DNA of 64,000 bases, from NCBI RefSeq assembly GCF_023264675.1, contig NZ_JAHFVG010000004.1, forward strand, positions 1-64,000, given 5' to 3'. The notes under the pieces are model-generated. The model saw only the letters and a list, made by a program, of their open reading frames with translations, was not told the DNA's origin and did no database searches. Source of the DNA: Rhodococcus sp. (in: high G+C Gram-positive bacteria) (GTDB lineage Bacteria > Actinomycetota > Actinomycetes > Mycobacteriales > Mycobacteriaceae). Positions 43,507-54,586 of the stretch are shown in pieces; the first letter of the stretch is position 1, and each line of letters begins with the position of its first letter. A program made the translations under genes and the position numbers.

Positions 43507-44718
43507 ATGGCAGTCAAGACTCTGCAGGACCTGATCGAGGCCGGTGTGTCCGGCCGCGCGGTGTTGGTGCGCTCGGACTTCAACGTTCCGATCGAGAACG
43601 GTGTCATCACCGATCCCGGTCGTATCGTTGCCTCGCTTCCGACGCTGAACGCGTTGCTCGATGCCGGTGCGAAGCTCATCGTGACAGCGCACCTCGGGCG
43701 TCCCGACGGCAAGCCCGAAGCGAAGTTCTCACTGGCTCCGGTTGCGTCCAAGCTCGGCGAATTGCTCGGTCGGCATGTGCAACTGGCAGGCGACGTCGTC
43801 GGTCAGGATGCACAGGCGCGCGCCGAGGGACTGACCGACGGCGATGTTCTCCTTCTCGAGAACATCCGGTTCGATCCTCGCGAGACCAGCAAGGACGAAG
43901 CCGAGCGCGCAGCGTTGGCAGCGGAATTGGTCGCGCTCACGGACGGCGAAGGTGCGTTCGTGTCCGACGGTTTCGGTGTGGTTCACCGCAAGCAGGCGTC
44001 GGTCTACGACGTGGCGAAGTTGCTGCCGTCCTACGCGGGCAGCCTGGTAGCCACCGAGGTCGAGGTGCTGAAGACGCTGACCGAGTCCCCGGCCCGCCCC
44101 TATGCGGTCGTCCTCGGCGGGTCGAAGGTCTCGGACAAATTGGCCGTCATCGAGGCACTGGCACCGAAGGTCGACACCCTGGTGATCGGCGGGGGTATGT
44201 GCTTCACGTTCCTCGCCGCGCAGGGTCTGCCGGTCGGAACCTCACTGCTGCAGGAAGACATGATCGACACCTGCAAGGATCTGCTCGAGCGGTTCGGCGA
44301 CGTCATTCACCTGCCGAAGGATGTCGTCGTCGCTGATTCGTTCTCGGCGTCCGCCGAGTCGAAGACGGTGCCGTCGCACGAGATTCCCGAAGGCTGGATG
44401 GGTCTCGACATCGGACCGGAGTCGGTCGAAAGATTCGGTGCAGTGCTTCGTGCCGCGAAGACCGTGTTCTGGAACGGCCCGATGGGCGTGTTCGAGTTCG
44501 AGAAGTTCGCAGCAGGTACCAAGGGACTCGCCGAGGCGATCGTCGCAGCGACGTCCAACGGTGCATTCAGTGTCGTAGGCGGTGGAGACTCGGCGGCTGC
44601 CGTGCGAGCACTCGGTCTGCCCGACGACGGTTTCTCGCATATCTCGACCGGGGGAGGCGCGTCGCTCGAGTATCTCGAGGGCAAGCAGCTTCCCGGTATC
44701 GCTGCTCTGGAGGGCTGA
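43507..44718 (+). CDS. pgk: Phosphoglycerate kinase
   Basis: 403 aa. [23 protein letters not shown]-type [20 protein letters not shown] and the nucleotide site [14 protein letters not shown]. Starts 4 nt after gap, ends 6 nt before tpiA. Confidence 0.97.
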   Translation: MAVKTLQDLIEAGVSGRAVLVRSDFNVPIENGVITDPGRIVASLPTLNALLDAGAKLIVTAHLGRPDGKPEAKFSLAPVASKLGELLGRHVQLAGDVVGQDAQARAEGLTDGDVLLLENIRFDPRETSKDEAERAALAAELVALTDGEGAFVSDGFGVVHRKQASVYDVAKLLPSYAGSLVATEVEVLKTLTESPARPYAVVLGGSKVSDKLAVIEALAPKVDTLVIGGGMCFTFLAAQGLPVGTSLLQEDMIDTCKDLLERFGDVIHLPKDVVVADSFSASAESKTVPSHEIPEGWMGLDIGPESVERFGAVLRAAKTVFWNGPMGVFEFEKFAAGTKGLAEAIVAATSNGAFSVVGGGDSAAAVRALGLPDDGFSHISTGGGASLEYLEGKQLPGIAALEG

Positions 44719-44724
44719 ACACCG

Positions 44725-45510
44725 ATGGCAAGAAAGCCGCTCATCGCCGGTAACTGGAAGATGAACCTGAACCACCTCGAGGCGATCTCGTTGGTGCAGA
44801 AGATCGCATTCTCGTTGCCTGCGAAGTATTTCGACAAGGTCGACGTGACGGTCATTCCGCCGTTCACTGACATCCGCAGCGTCCAAACGCTGATCGAAGG
44901 CGACAAGCTCCTGCTCACCTACGGCGCTCAGGACGTCTCCGCGCAGGAATCCGGGGCATTCACCGGCGAGATCAGTGGCTCGATGCTGGCCAAGCTCGGC
45001 TGCACGTTCGCAGTGGTCGGACACTCCGAGCGCCGTACCTTGCACAGCGAGGACGACGCGACGGTTCTGGCGAAGACGAAGGCTGCACTGAAGCATGGCC
45101 TGACGCCCATCGTGTGTATCGGTGAGGGCCTGAACATTCGTGAGGCCGGCGAGCACGTCTCGTACAACGTCACGCAGTTGCGTGGATCGTTGGAGGGTCT
45201 CTCTGCCGAGGACATCTCCAAGGTCGTCATCGCGTACGAGCCGGTGTGGGCAATCGGCACCGGCCGTGTGGCCAGTGCATCGGATGCGCAGGAAGTCTGC
45301 TCGGCCATTCGTGAAGAACTGAAGACGCTTGCGTCCGCCGAGGTTGCGGCAGGTGTCCGGGTTCTGTACGGAGGGTCGGTCAACGCCAAGAACGTCGGTG
45401 AGATCGTCGGCCAGCCCGACGTGGACGGTGCACTCGTCGGCGGAGCGTCGCTCAAGGCAGACGAATTCGCCACGCTGTCGGCTATCGCCGCAGGTGGACC
45501 GCTTCCCTGA
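44725..45510 (+). CDS. tpiA: Triose-phosphate isomerase
   Basis: 261 aa. GNWKMNL with catalytic Lys, VVGHSERR with His, [11 protein letters not shown] with Glu, and YGGSVNAKN. Follows pgk directly. Confidence 0.97.
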   Translation: MARKPLIAGNWKMNLNHLEAISLVQKIAFSLPAKYFDKVDVTVIPPFTDIRSVQTLIEGDKLLLTYGAQDVSAQESGAFTGEISGSMLAKLGCTFAVVGHSERRTLHSEDDATVLAKTKAALKHGLTPIVCIGEGLNIREAGEHVSYNVTQLRGSLEGLSAEDISKVVIAYEPVWAIGTGRVASASDAQEVCSAIREELKTLASAEVAAGVRVLYGGSVNAKNVGEIVGQPDVDGALVGGASLKADEFATLSAIAAGGPLP

Positions 45511-45543
45511 TCTGATCGACGGGTTGTAGTCGTTCGGAACGAC

Positions 45544-45584
45544 GCTGCCGTGTCACCGCCTTCGACAGGCGGTGGCACGGCAGC
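45544..45584 (+). terminator. Terminator after tpiA
   Basis: 17-bp stem with one G-U type pair (gctgccgtgtcaccgcc / ggcggtggcacggcagc) and a 7-nt loop, 33 nt after the tpiA stop. No T-run. Confidence 0.75.
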
Positions 45585-45641
45585 ATTCGTGGGGCAGGTA
45601 GGCTGTCAGACGGTTGTGAGCTGAATCGATGTGAGGCGGAC

Positions 45642-45875
45642 ATGGAACTGTTCCTGGATATTTTGCTGGTGGTCACCAGCTTGACGCTGATTCTTCTGGT
45701 GCTGCTGCACCGGGGTAAGGGCGGCGGCTTGTCCAGCCTGTTCGGCGGCGGCGTTCAGTCGTCCTTGTCGAGCTCGACGGTTGTCGAGAAGAACCTCGAC
45801 CGCCTCACCATCTTCACTGCCATCGTGTGGCTCATCGCGATTCTCGGAATCGGCCTGGAAATCAAGTTCTCCTGA
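45642..45875 (+). CDS. secG: Preprotein translocase subunit SecG
   Basis: 77 aa with two transmembrane helices (about 3-23 and 56-74) and the GKGGGLSSLFGGG loop typical of SecG. Auxiliary subunit of SecYEG. ATG 45642. Its place after tpiA is conserved in actinobacteria. Confidence 0.94.
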   Translation: MELFLDILLVVTSLTLILLVLLHRGKGGGLSSLFGGGVQSSLSSSTVVEKNLDRLTIFTAIVWLIAILGIGLEIKFS

Positions 45876-45900
45876 GTAAGCTCTAGCGGCCACGTCGACG

Positions 45901-45928
45901 AGCGCCCCGGGGCGCTGTGGACGATACT
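45901..45928 (+). promoter_or_regulatory. ppc promoter with 16-bp palindrome
   Basis: agcgccccggggcgct (45901-45916) is an exact palindrome covering the expected -35 and spacer of GATACT (45923-45928), which lies six bases before ATG 45935. It could be an operator for ppc or a short hairpin after secG. Confidence 0.4.
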
Positions 45929-45934
45929 GAGTCC

Positions 45935-48766
45935 ATGAGTACTTCTTCCTTCGAATCTGCCGGTTCGCCGGCGTTCGTCACTCCGACTACTCAGGGCCGT
46001 GAGCTGACAGAACCTCTGCGCGAGGACATCCGCTATCTCGGTGGGATTCTCGGAGACATCATTCGCGAGCACGAGGGCGACGATGTCTTCGATCTCGTCG
46101 AGCGTGCCAGGGTCGAATCTTTCGCCGTACGGCGTTCCGAGGTCGACCGTGACGATTCGCTCGGAATCTACACGGAAGCCGATGTAGCTCAGTCGATTCC
46201 GTTGATCAGAGCGTTCAGTCACTTTTCACTTCTCGCCAACCTCGCCGAAGATCTCCACCGTGAGCGAAGGCGAGCTATCCATCTCGATCGCGAAGATCCG
46301 CCGCAGGACAGCAGCCTCGATGCCACGTGGCTGAAGTTGGACGCCGCGAACCTCACCCGCGAGCAGATCGCCACGGCGTTGACCGATGCACTCGTCTCGC
46401 CGGTGATCACCGCCCACCCGACCGAGACTCGTCGGCGCACCATATTCGACGTCCAGTCGAAGATCACCGAGCTCATGCGCCGTCGAGAAACTGCAACGGC
46501 AGCGAAGGACGGCAAAGCGGCGGCAGCAGCCAAAGAGCTCGCTCTGGTGGATGTGCAGATTCGTCGCCAGGTGTTGACGCTCTGGGAGACAGCCTTGATT
46601 CGTCTGTCGCGCTTGCGCATTCAGGACGAGATCGAGGTCGGCCTTCGCTACTTCGAAACATCGTTGTTCGACGTCATTCCGGCACTCAACGCCGATGTAC
46701 GCAGCGCGTTGCGCACGCGCTGGCCTGAGGACGATCTGCTGCCCCGGCCGATTCTGCGGCCCGGATCCTGGATCGGTGGCGATCGCGACGGCAATCCCAA
46801 CGTGACCGCGGGTGTCGTACACACTGCAACTCATCAAGCAGGCCATGTCGCATTCGCGCACTACCTGGACCAGTTGGTCGCCTTGGAGAAAGAATTGTCG
46901 ATGTCGGTGCGCCTGGTGGCGGTTACCGACGAGTTGGCTTCGCTCGCAACGAAATCCGGAGATCCTTCGGACAGCCGCAACGACGAGCCGTATCGAGTTG
47001 CGGTCAGGGGGATCCGGGCGAGGCTGTCGGCCACAGCCGTCGCGGTACTCGATTCGGTGCCGATAGCGGCGCTCGACATCGGGTCACCTGCCTACGCGGT
47101 CCCTCAAGATTTGCTCGATGATCTCGATACCATCGATCGCGCGTTGCGCGCCGACGGTGACGGGCTGATCGCCGACGATCGCCTGCTAGCGCTTCGGCAA
47201 GCGGTGGAGACGTTCGGATTTCACCTGCAGGCATTGGACATGCGTCAGAACTCCGAGACCCACGAGGTCGTCGTCGCCGAATTGCTGGCGTGGGCGGGTG
47301 TCCATCCCGATTACCTGTCCCTCGACGAGGACGAGCGTGTCGCTGTTCTGTCGCGCGAGCTGACCACGCGTCGGCCGCTCGTGGGGCCGACGGCCGAGTT
47401 GAGCGAACTTGCCACGAAGGAACTCGGCATCGTGCGCGCGGCGAAGGTCGCGATCGACCACCTCGGTCCCGAGACGATCCAGAACTACATCATCAGCATG
47501 TGTCAGTCGGTGAGCGACATGCTCGAGGCCACACTGCTTCTCAAGGAAGCAGGGATCTTCGATCCGGGCGTCGACGGTTCGGCGCCGACATCGAGTGTCG
47601 GGGTCGTTCCGCTGTTCGAGACGATCGAGGATCTTCAGCAGGGTGCTGCGACTCTTGTTGCCACGCTTGAAGTTCCGGTGTATCACGCGCTTGTCGCGGG
47701 AAGGGGAATGAACCAGGAAGTCATGCTGGGCTACTCCGACTCCAACAAGGACGGGGGATACCTGGCGGCCAACTGGGCGCTGTACCGCGCGGAGCTGGAT
47801 TTGCTCGAAGCGTCCCGCAAGACCGGCATTCGATTGCGACTGTTCCATGGACGTGGCGGAACGATCGGTCGTGGCGGCGGCCCGAGCTACGACGCCATTC
47901 TCGCGCAGCCGCCCGGAGTGGTGCAGGGTTCGCTTCGGTTGACCGAGCAGGGCGAAATCATTGCGGCAAAGTACGCGGAACCGTCGATGGCCCGCAGAAA
48001 TCTCGAGTCCCTCGTCGCGGGCACGCTCGAGTCGACGTTGCTCGATGTCGAGGGGCTCGGAGACGGCGCGGAGCCTGCCTACGACGTGCTCGACGATCTG
48101 GCGGCCCGAGCGCGCGCCGCCTACGGGCGTCTGGTGCACGAAGAGCCCGGATTCGTCGAGTACTTCCGTACCTCGACCCCTGTTGCGGAGGTGGGCGAAC
48201 TCAACATCGGAAGCAGGCCTGCATCACGGAAGCCGACGAACTCGGTGTACGACCTCCGGGCAATTCCCTGGGTCATGTCGTGGAGTCAGTGCCGTGTGAT
48301 GCTTCCCGGCTGGTACGGAACCGGGTCCGCCTTCGAGGAATGGGTGGACGGGGACGACAGCAAGCTCGCAGTGCTGACCGATCTGTATCGCAAGTGGCCG
48401 TTCTTCCAGACAGTGCTGTCCAACCTGGCGCAGGTCATGGCGAAATCCGATCTGGGCATCGCCGCGAGGTACGCCGAGCTCGTGCCCGACGAAGAGTTGC
48501 GGGCCCACATCTTCGGGATGATCGAGGCCGAACACGCCAAGACCATCGAGATGTATCTGAAGATCACCGGGCACTCGCGGCTCCTCGAGGACAACCCCGC
48601 GTTGGAACGCTCGGTACACAACCGATTCCCCTACCTCGAACCTCTCAACCAGATGCAGGTCGAGATGCTGCGCCGCTATCGAGCCGGCGACGACGACGAG
48701 CGTGTCAAACGGGGAATTCTGCTGACGATGAACGGCCTTGCCACAGCTTTGCGCAACAGCGGCTAG
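45935..48766 (+). CDS. ppc: Phosphoenolpyruvate carboxylase
   Basis: Anaplerotic formation of oxaloacetate from PEP and bicarbonate. 943 aa. [13 protein letters not shown] with catalytic His (near residue 160), [34 protein letters not shown] and the C-terminal ending RNSG are diagnostic. ATG 45935 is preferred over GTG 45917 because of the -10 six bases upstream. Absent from this locus in M. tuberculosis, present in corynebacteria and rhodococci. Confidence 0.96.
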   Translation: MSTSSFESAGSPAFVTPTTQGRELTEPLREDIRYLGGILGDIIREHEGDDVFDLVERARVESFAVRRSEVDRDDSLGIYTEADVAQSIPLIRAFSHFSLLANLAEDLHRERRRAIHLDREDPPQDSSLDATWLKLDAANLTREQIATALTDALVSPVITAHPTETRRRTIFDVQSKITELMRRRETATAAKDGKAAAAAKELALVDVQIRRQVLTLWETALIRLSRLRIQDEIEVGLRYFETSLFDVIPALNADVRSALRTRWPEDDLLPRPILRPGSWIGGDRDGNPNVTAGVVHTATHQAGHVAFAHYLDQLVALEKELSMSVRLVAVTDELASLATKSGDPSDSRNDEPYRVAVRGIRARLSATAVAVLDSVPIAALDIGSPAYAVPQDLLDDLDTIDRALRADGDGLIADDRLLALRQAVETFGFHLQALDMRQNSETHEVVVAELLAWAGVHPDYLSLDEDERVAVLSRELTTRRPLVGPTAELSELATKELGIVRAAKVAIDHLGPETIQNYIISMCQSVSDMLEATLLLKEAGIFDPGVDGSAPTSSVGVVPLFETIEDLQQGAATLVATLEVPVYHALVAGRGMNQEVMLGYSDSNKDGGYLAANWALYRAELDLLEASRKTGIRLRLFHGRGGTIGRGGGPSYDAILAQPPGVVQGSLRLTEQGEIIAAKYAEPSMARRNLESLVAGTLESTLLDVEGLGDGAEPAYDVLDDLAARARAAYGRLVHEEPGFVEYFRTSTPVAEVGELNIGSRPASRKPTNSVYDLRAIPWVMSWSQCRVMLPGWYGTGSAFEEWVDGDDSKLAVLTDLYRKWPFFQTVLSNLAQVMAKSDLGIAARYAELVPDEELRAHIFGMIEAEHAKTIEMYLKITGHSRLLEDNPALERSVHNRFPYLEPLNQMQVEMLRRYRAGDDDERVKRGILLTMNGLATALRNSG

Positions 48767-48798
48767 AAACGAGGACCGAAGCTGTCCGCGACGGCGCT

Positions 48799-48804
48799 TA
48801 GCGT
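48799..48804 (+). promoter_or_regulatory. -10 element for leaderless epoxide hydrolase gene
   Basis: TAGCGT exactly seven bases before ATG 48812. Confidence 0.45.
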
Positions 48805-48811
48805 CGTGGGC

Positions 48812-49987
48812 ATGACTTCGTACAGCATCGAACCGTTCGAGATATCGATTCCGCAGTCCGACCTGGACGATCTGAATCGAAGGCTGGCCGACACCCGGTG
48901 GCCCGACGAGTTGCCCGGTGTCGGCTGGTCTCACGGCGTCCCGACCTCATATCTACGGGAGCTTGCCGGGTACTGGCGGGAAACCTTCGATTGGCGAGTT
49001 GCCGAGGCCGAGCTCAATCGGTTTCCGCAGTTCGTCGCCGAGGTCGATGGTCATCGTTTGCACTTCGTTCACGTCCGGTCCGAGGTCAGGGACGCGATTC
49101 CGCTCGTGTTGATTCACGGGTGGCCGTTCGCGGACTTTTCGGAGGTGATCGGTCCGCTCACCGATCCGGCGGCGTACGGTGCAGAGTCTGCCCAAGCGTT
49201 TCACGTTGTCGTTCCGACGCTTCCAGGGTTCGGGTTCTCGGGGCCGACGGTGCGGCCTGGCGAGGCGGACACCGCGGAGTCCGCCGCGTTGATCTCGCGG
49301 CTGATGGCCGAGCTCGGCTACGGCCGTTACGGCGCTCATGGAGGCGATGCAGGGTCGTTCATCGCGCCGGAACTGGGACGGATCGCGCCGGATCGAGTGT
49401 TCGGCGTCCACCTCAACGGGCCACTCACGATCCCGGCCTGGGACGAGGACGCCAGCGGATACTCGTCCGAGGATCAGCAGAAGATTGCCGACCTTCAGGA
49501 TTGGAGCAGTGCGGAAACCTCGTCGTACGCGAGCATCCATTCGACGAGGCCCGCGACGCTTGCCCCGGCTCTCACCGATTCGCCCGTGGGTTTGTTGTCC
49601 TGGGTCGTGGATGTGGTGAACACGTATGTCGACCCTGCCGCTGCGACAGTCGACGACGCCATCGACCGAGACATGCTGTTGAAGAACATCAGCATCATGT
49701 GGTTCACCGCGACGATCGGCTCGTCGATGCGCCTGTACAAGGAATCGGGCGTCTGGGTAATGCCGTTGCGGTCGTCAGGGGTTCCGACGGGTGTTGCGGT
49801 ATTCGCACGGGACTCGAGCATCAGGGGATTGGCGGAGAAGCAGAACAACGTCGTTCGGTGGACCGAGTTCGACCACGGTGGACACTTCCCCTCGATGGAG
49901 ACCCCCGAGGATCTGATCGGCGATCTCCGTGAATTCTTCACATCGCTGATCGTGGAACCGGATGAGGACCTGTCGCGTCAGAACTGA
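48812..49987 (+). CDS. Epoxide hydrolase (alpha/beta hydrolase, EHN type)
   Basis: 391 aa. An N-terminal EHN domain (about 5-110: FEISIPQSDLDDLNRRLADTRWP), then an alpha/beta hydrolase core. HGWP is the oxyanion motif, the nucleophile Asp is in AHGGDAGSF (GGDWG in most relatives) and the catalytic His in GGHFPSMETPEDL. Microsomal-type epoxide hydrolases detoxify or assimilate epoxides; the substrate is unknown. Unrelated to its neighbours, an accessory insertion between ppc and pgl. Confidence 0.88.
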   Translation: MTSYSIEPFEISIPQSDLDDLNRRLADTRWPDELPGVGWSHGVPTSYLRELAGYWRETFDWRVAEAELNRFPQFVAEVDGHRLHFVHVRSEVRDAIPLVLIHGWPFADFSEVIGPLTDPAAYGAESAQAFHVVVPTLPGFGFSGPTVRPGEADTAESAALISRLMAELGYGRYGAHGGDAGSFIAPELGRIAPDRVFGVHLNGPLTIPAWDEDASGYSSEDQQKIADLQDWSSAETSSYASIHSTRPATLAPALTDSPVGLLSWVVDVVNTYVDPAAATVDDAIDRDMLLKNISIMWFTATIGSSMRLYKESGVWVMPLRSSGVPTGVAVFARDSSIRGLAEKQNNVVRWTEFDHGGHFPSMETPEDLIGDLREFFTSLIVEPDEDLSRQN

Positions 49988-50014
49988 TAGAGCACGTTGG
50001 ACGGGGAGGTTTCA

Positions 50015-50179
50015 GTGGCGCACTGCAGACGAGACATCGAATCGTGGCGCGACGGAAGCGCGTATCGCCCACCGCGGCGACGGGGTTTCGGCGACGAGGG
50101 ACTGCGGGGCTCGTCCTTCGAGACGGATGACGCCGAGAAGGCGCCGGGAACGGACGTAGGCGGTGCCGAACCCGGTTGA
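50015..50179 (+). CDS. Doubtful small open frame
   Basis: A 54-codon frame starts at GTG 50015 after GGGGAGG, in the 250-bp gap between the convergent epoxide hydrolase and pgl genes. The product is rich in Arg, Gly and charged residues and resembles nothing I recognise. Third-position GC is about 72%, lower than expected for real genes here. The ribosome binding site is the only support. The rest of the gap shows no terminator. Confidence 0.2.
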   Translation: MAHCRRDIESWRDGSAYRPPRRRGFGDEGLRGSSFETDDAEKAPGTDVGGAEPG

Positions 50180-50237
50180 TCGGGAACGAGCACCGCCCAC
50201 GCGGCCTGCGGAAAAGCGTGTCGACGACGAAATGCGT

Positions 50238-50984
50238 TCAGTCGGTGGACAAACCAGCTGCCGCGTCGGTGTCGAGAAACCACACCGTCGACTCGGAGCC
50301 GAGTGCGCCTGCCGACGGAACGTCCTCGGGGTCGGCTCCGCCGACCGCGGCGGCAACAGCGTCCGCCTTGGCTCCGCCGGACACCAACAGCCACACGTGC
50401 TTGGCTCGCTGAACCGCAGGCAATGTCAACGTGATTCGGACCGGTGGCGGCTTGGGGGAATGCTCGACGGCGACCACGTAGTGATGCTTTTCGCGGACGG
50501 CATCGGTGTGAGGAAACAGTGAATTCACATGTCCCTCACCGCCCATGCCCAACAGGTGAAGGTCGAATTCCGGAGTGTGATCTCCACCCGATCGCGAACC
50601 CAGGATCTGGGCGTACGCCACCGCCGCCACCTCGGGATCGCTCCCGTGCGGTCCGTCCGATGCCGCCATTCGGAACACCCGATCCGGATGCACGTCGACG
50701 TGGTTCAGCAGTGCTTCCGATGCCTGAACCTCATTGCGTTCCGGATCTCCGGCGGGCAGAAATCGTTCGTCGCCGAAGTAGATATCGACGTTCGCCCAGT
50801 CGATTGCGCCCGAGTCCTTTCGGAGTGCCTCCAGCAACGCCACTCCGGTCCCGCCGCCGGTGAGGACTACCGACGCCGATCCACGTTCTGCCTGTGCAGC
50901 AGTGACCACGTCGACGAACCGCGATCGCGCGGCGTCGACGAGCGCCTGTGCATCCAGATACTGCAGAACCGACGTTTTACTCAT
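50238..50984 (-). CDS. pgl: 6-Phosphogluconolactonase
   Basis: Hydrolyses 6-phosphogluconolactone in the oxidative pentose phosphate pathway. 248 aa of the NagB/DevB type: VVLTGGGTGVALLEAL, DIYFGDERFLPAGDPERN and HLLGMGGEGHVNSLFPHT. ATG 50984 overlaps the opcA stop by eight bases. Last gene of tkt-tal-zwf-opcA-pgl. Confidence 0.94.
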   Translation of the reverse strand: MSKTSVLQYLDAQALVDAARSRFVDVVTAAQAERGSASVVLTGGGTGVALLEALRKDSGAIDWANVDIYFGDERFLPAGDPERNEVQASEALLNHVDVHPDRVFRMAASDGPHGSDPEVAAVAYAQILGSRSGGDHTPEFDLHLLGMGGEGHVNSLFPHTDAVREKHHYVVAVEHSPKPPPVRITLTLPAVQRAKHVWLLVSGGAKADAVAAAVGGADPEDVPSAGALGSESTVWFLDTDAAAGLSTD

Positions 50985-51897
50985 AGCTCACCTTCGACAG
51001 TCCGTTCAGTGCCAGTTCGTAGATCTCGTCGGTATCGAGCCGCCGCAGCTCCTCGGCCAGACATTCTCGCGTGCCGCGTCGTGCGAGCGCGACTTCGGCG
51101 TCGGGCTGGCCGGTTCGACGTAGTGTCGCGGTCTTTCCGGTCTGCGGCCGGGTGATGGAGATGCTGGTCGTCTCGCGTTCGAGTTCGACTCGAAGCTCAC
51201 CGCTCTTGCGGTGCACCGGAACATCCAGTTTGTCGGCCAGCCAGCCTGCCAGGATGTCGAGAGCAGGCTCTTCGGCCAATCCCGAGACCGTTGCCGAGAC
51301 AACCCTCTCGTGGGGAGCTTGATCGAGGGCAGTTGCCAACAACCCACGCCAATACGTGATGCGGCTCCACGAGAGGTCGGTGTCACCGTCGGTGTAGCTC
51401 TCCAGGCGGCTCTTGATGGCGGCCGTCGTGTCGGGGGCGTTGGTCGCGTCGGTGATGCGGCGAATCGCCAATCGGCCCAGTGGGTCCTTCGCCGGAACCT
51501 TGGGCGCCTCGTCCGGCCACCAGGCGACGATCGGTGTGTCGGGGAGGAGGAACGGGATCACGACACTGTGTTCCTGATCGACGAGCTCGCCGTTGAGTTT
51601 GAGAACGACGACCTCCGAGGCGCCTGCGTCGCCGCCCACCCGAATTTGCGCGTCCAGACTGGTTTCGGCGGATCGATCTCCGTGCGTGAGAACGATGACA
51701 CGGCATGGATGTTCCCGTGATGCTTCGTTCGCGGCTTCTATTGCTGCTTCGGCCTTGGTGTTGTCGCGGCTGGCCACGATCAACGTCAGAACCCGGCCGA
51801 TCGTGACTGCGCCGCCCGACTCCCGAAGTTCGACGAGTTGCTTACCGACTTCAGCGGTCGTGGTGGCGGGAATGTCGACTATCACGGTCTTCTCCAT
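50977..51897 (-). CDS. opcA: Glucose-6-phosphate dehydrogenase assembly protein OpcA
   Basis: 306 aa from ATG 51897. Actinobacterial and cyanobacterial OpcA is needed for active Zwf. Family block LPDTPIVAWWPDEAP (about residues 119-133) and the MEKTVIVDIP N-terminus are typical. It overlaps the zwf 3' end by 16 bases, which suggests coupled production of enzyme and assembly partner. Confidence 0.93.
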   Translation of the reverse strand: MEKTVIVDIPATTTAEVGKQLVELRESGGAVTIGRVLTLIVASRDNTKAEAAIEAANEASREHPCRVIVLTHGDRSAETSLDAQIRVGGDAGASEVVVLKLNGELVDQEHSVVIPFLLPDTPIVAWWPDEAPKVPAKDPLGRLAIRRITDATNAPDTTAAIKSRLESYTDGDTDLSWSRITYWRGLLATALDQAPHERVVSATVSGLAEEPALDILAGWLADKLDVPVHRKSGELRVELERETTSISITRPQTGKTATLRRTGQPDAEVALARRGTRECLAEELRRLDTDEIYELALNGLSKVSYE

Positions 51898-53453
51898 TCT
51901 CGTCCGGTGCGCGCCATCATTTCGTCGCCCGAGGTCGGGCCCCAGGTTCCGGCCTCGTATGGCTCGGCAGTTCCGCCGGCCGCCCAGTATTCGAGAATCG
52001 GATCGAGAATCTTCCACGACAATTCGACTTCGGCATTGACCGGGAACAGCGAAGGCTCGCCCAGCAGAACGTCCAAGATCAGTCGCTCGTACGCCTCGGG
52101 AGAGGATTCGGTGAACGCCTGCCCGTAGCTGAAGTCCATGCTCACGTCTCGTACCTGCATGCTCGATCCCGGCACCTTCGATCCGAAACGCATCGTGACG
52201 CCCTCGTCGGGCTGAACCCGGATGACGAGTGCATTCTGGCCGAGCTCCTCGGTCATCGTTGCATCGAACGGTAGGTGTGGCGCCCGTTTGAAGACCATGG
52301 CGATTTCGGTCACACGTCGGCCGAGCGCCTTACCGGTTCTGAGGTAGAACGGAACTCCGCCCCAGCGACGAGTGTCCACCTCGAGGGTGATGGCGGCGTA
52401 GGTCTCGGTGTTGGATTCGGAGTCGAATCCTTCTTCTTCCTTGAGCCCCTTCACCTTCTGGCTTCCCTGCCATCCCGCTGCATACTGGCCACGGGCCGAG
52501 GTTTCGCCCAGAGGTTCCGCGAGTTTGGTCGCCGAGAGGACCTTGATCTTTTCGGACTGCAGCTCGGCGGGGGAGAAGCTGACGGGCTCCTCCATCGCCG
52601 TGATGGCGAGAAGTTGTAGAAGGTGGTTCTGAATGACGTCGCGTGCAGCGCCGATACCGTCGTAATAGCCTGCGCGGCCGCCCAATCCGATATCCTCGGC
52701 CATCGTGATCTGAACATGGTCCACATAGTGCGCGTTCCAGATCGGATCGAACAGTTGGTTGGCGAACCGCAGCGCCAGAATGTTCTGGACGGTTTCTTTG
52801 CCGAGATAGTGATCGATACGGAAGACGGTGTCCTCGGGGAACACCCGATTCACCACCGCATTGAGTTCCTTGGCGCTCTGCAGATCGTGGCCGAACGGCT
52901 TCTCGATGACGACGCGCCGCCACTTGTCGTCGTCGCCCGATGCCAGTCCGGATCGGGAGAGCTGCTCGAGTACCACCGGAAACGCTCCGGGCGGAATCGA
53001 CAGATAGAAGGCGTGATTGCCTCCGGTGCCGCGGGTTTCGTCCAACTCGGCCAGCGTGCTGGATAGTTGGTCGAAGGCTGCGTCGTCGTCGAACGATCCC
53101 TGGACGAACCGAAATCCCTCGGCGAGCGTGTCCCACACTTCTTCGCTGAACGGCGTTCGAGCGTGGTCACGGACCGCGTCATGCACGATCTTGGCGAAGT
53201 CTTCGTCCTCCCAATCTCGCCGAGCGAAACCGACCAGGGCGAAACCGGGGGGCAGGAGCCCCCGGTTCGCCAGGTCGTACACCGCAGGCATGAGCTTCTT
53301 ACGGGCCAGATCACCTGTGACGCCGAAGATCACCAGGCTGCATGGGCCTGCGATCCGCGGAAGACGCTTGTCACGAGGGTCGCGGAGCGGATTCGACCAC
53401 TCCGCGTCGGTCGTCGAACTGGATGCCTTCTCGTTCGTGTCTGCAGTGCTCAC
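51882..53453 (-). CDS. zwf: Glucose-6-phosphate 1-dehydrogenase
   Basis: 523 aa. NADP-binding GVTGDLARKKLMPAVYDL (about residues 44-61), the active-site stretch RIDHYLGKETVQNIL, and VIEKPFGHDL. GTG 53453. Overlaps opcA downstream and lies 3 nt after tal. Confidence 0.96.
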   Translation of the reverse strand: MSTADTNEKASSSTTDAEWSNPLRDPRDKRLPRIAGPCSLVIFGVTGDLARKKLMPAVYDLANRGLLPPGFALVGFARRDWEDEDFAKIVHDAVRDHARTPFSEEVWDTLAEGFRFVQGSFDDDAAFDQLSSTLAELDETRGTGGNHAFYLSIPPGAFPVVLEQLSRSGLASGDDDKWRRVVIEKPFGHDLQSAKELNAVVNRVFPEDTVFRIDHYLGKETVQNILALRFANQLFDPIWNAHYVDHVQITMAEDIGLGGRAGYYDGIGAARDVIQNHLLQLLAITAMEEPVSFSPAELQSEKIKVLSATKLAEPLGETSARGQYAAGWQGSQKVKGLKEEEGFDSESNTETYAAITLEVDTRRWGGVPFYLRTGKALGRRVTEIAMVFKRAPHLPFDATMTEELGQNALVIRVQPDEGVTMRFGSKVPGSSMQVRDVSMDFSYGQAFTESSPEAYERLILDVLLGEPSLFPVNAEVELSWKILDPILEYWAAGGTAEPYEAGTWGPTSGDEMMARTGREWRRP

Positions 53454-53456
53454 GTA

Positions 53457-54581
53457 TCAGCTCTTCTGACCAGCTTGACGAAGCTGCTCGCTGGTGGCCT
53501 CCAGCAGTTCGTTCCACGACGCTTCGAACTTCTCGACGCCTTCGTTCTCCAACGTCAGGAACACGTCGGTGATGTCGATGCCGATAGCGGACAGCTTGTC
53601 GAAGACTTCCTGGGATTCGGGGCCCTTGCCGGAGATGGTGTCCCCGGTGACCTCGCCGTGATCGGCGACCGCGTCCATCGTCTTTTCCGGCATCGTGTTG
53701 ACCGTGTTCGGCGACACCAGATCGGTGACATACAGCGTGTCCGGGTAGGCCGGGTTCTTGACACCCGTCGAGGCCCAGAGCGGACGCTGGGGGCGTCCGC
53801 CGGAACCGGCGAGCTCGTGGAAGCGCGGGGCTACCTCGAACGACTGCTGGTACGCGACGTATGCAAGGCGGGCGTTGGCCAGTGCAGCCTTGCCCTTCAA
53901 CGCCTCGGCGTCCGGCGTGCCGATCTTGTCGAGGCGAGCGTCGATCTCGGTGTCGACGCGCGAGACGAAGAACGATGCGACCGAATGGATCTTGGACAGA
54001 TCGTGCCCGGCTGCGCGAGCAGCCTCCAAGCCCTCGAGGTAAGCACCGATGACGGCCTCGTAGCGCTCGACGGAGAAGATCAAGGTCACGTTGACGCTGA
54101 TGCCTTCACCGATGACCTTGGCAATGGCGGGGACGCCTGCCTCGGTTGCCGGAATCTTGATCAGGACGTTGGGGCGGTCGACGATCTTCCACAGTTCGAT
54201 TGCCTGCGCGATCGTCTTCTCGGTGTCGTGGGCCAAGCGAGGATCGACCTCGATCGAGACACGACCGTCGACGCCTGCCGAGGACTCGAAGATCGGAGCG
54301 AAGATGTCACACGCGTTGCGGACGTCGTCCGTGGTGACCGTGCGGATGGTGGCGTCGACGTCGGCGCCACGCTCGGCGAGCTCGGTGACCTGGGCATCGT
54401 AAGCATTGCCCTTGCTGAGAGCAGCCTGGAAGATCGACGGGTTGGTGGTGACACCGACGACGCTCTTGCTGTCGATCAGTTCCTGCAGGTTGCCGGAGGT
54501 GATGCGGTCGCGGGACAGATCGTCGAGCCAGACGGATACGCCTGCTGCGGACAGATCTGCGAGATTCTTGTTCTGGGTCAT
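53457..54581 (-). CDS. tal: Transaldolase
   Basis: 374 aa, the longer actinobacterial form. [14 protein letters not shown], the Schiff-base Lys in [12 protein letters not shown] (near residue 138) and [14 protein letters not shown] are present. ATG 54581 follows GAAGGGA. Works with Tkt in the non-oxidative branch. Confidence 0.95.
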   Translation of the reverse strand: MTQNKNLADLSAAGVSVWLDDLSRDRITSGNLQELIDSKSVVGVTTNPSIFQAALSKGNAYDAQVTELAERGADVDATIRTVTTDDVRNACDIFAPIFESSAGVDGRVSIEVDPRLAHDTEKTIAQAIELWKIVDRPNVLIKIPATEAGVPAIAKVIGEGISVNVTLIFSVERYEAVIGAYLEGLEAARAAGHDLSKIHSVASFFVSRVDTEIDARLDKIGTPDAEALKGKAALANARLAYVAYQQSFEVAPRFHELAGSGGRPQRPLWASTGVKNPAYPDTLYVTDLVSPNTVNTMPEKTMDAVADHGEVTGDTISGKGPESQEVFDKLSAIGIDITDVFLTLENEGVEKFEASWNELLEATSEQLRQAGQKS

Positions 54582-54586
54582 TGTTG

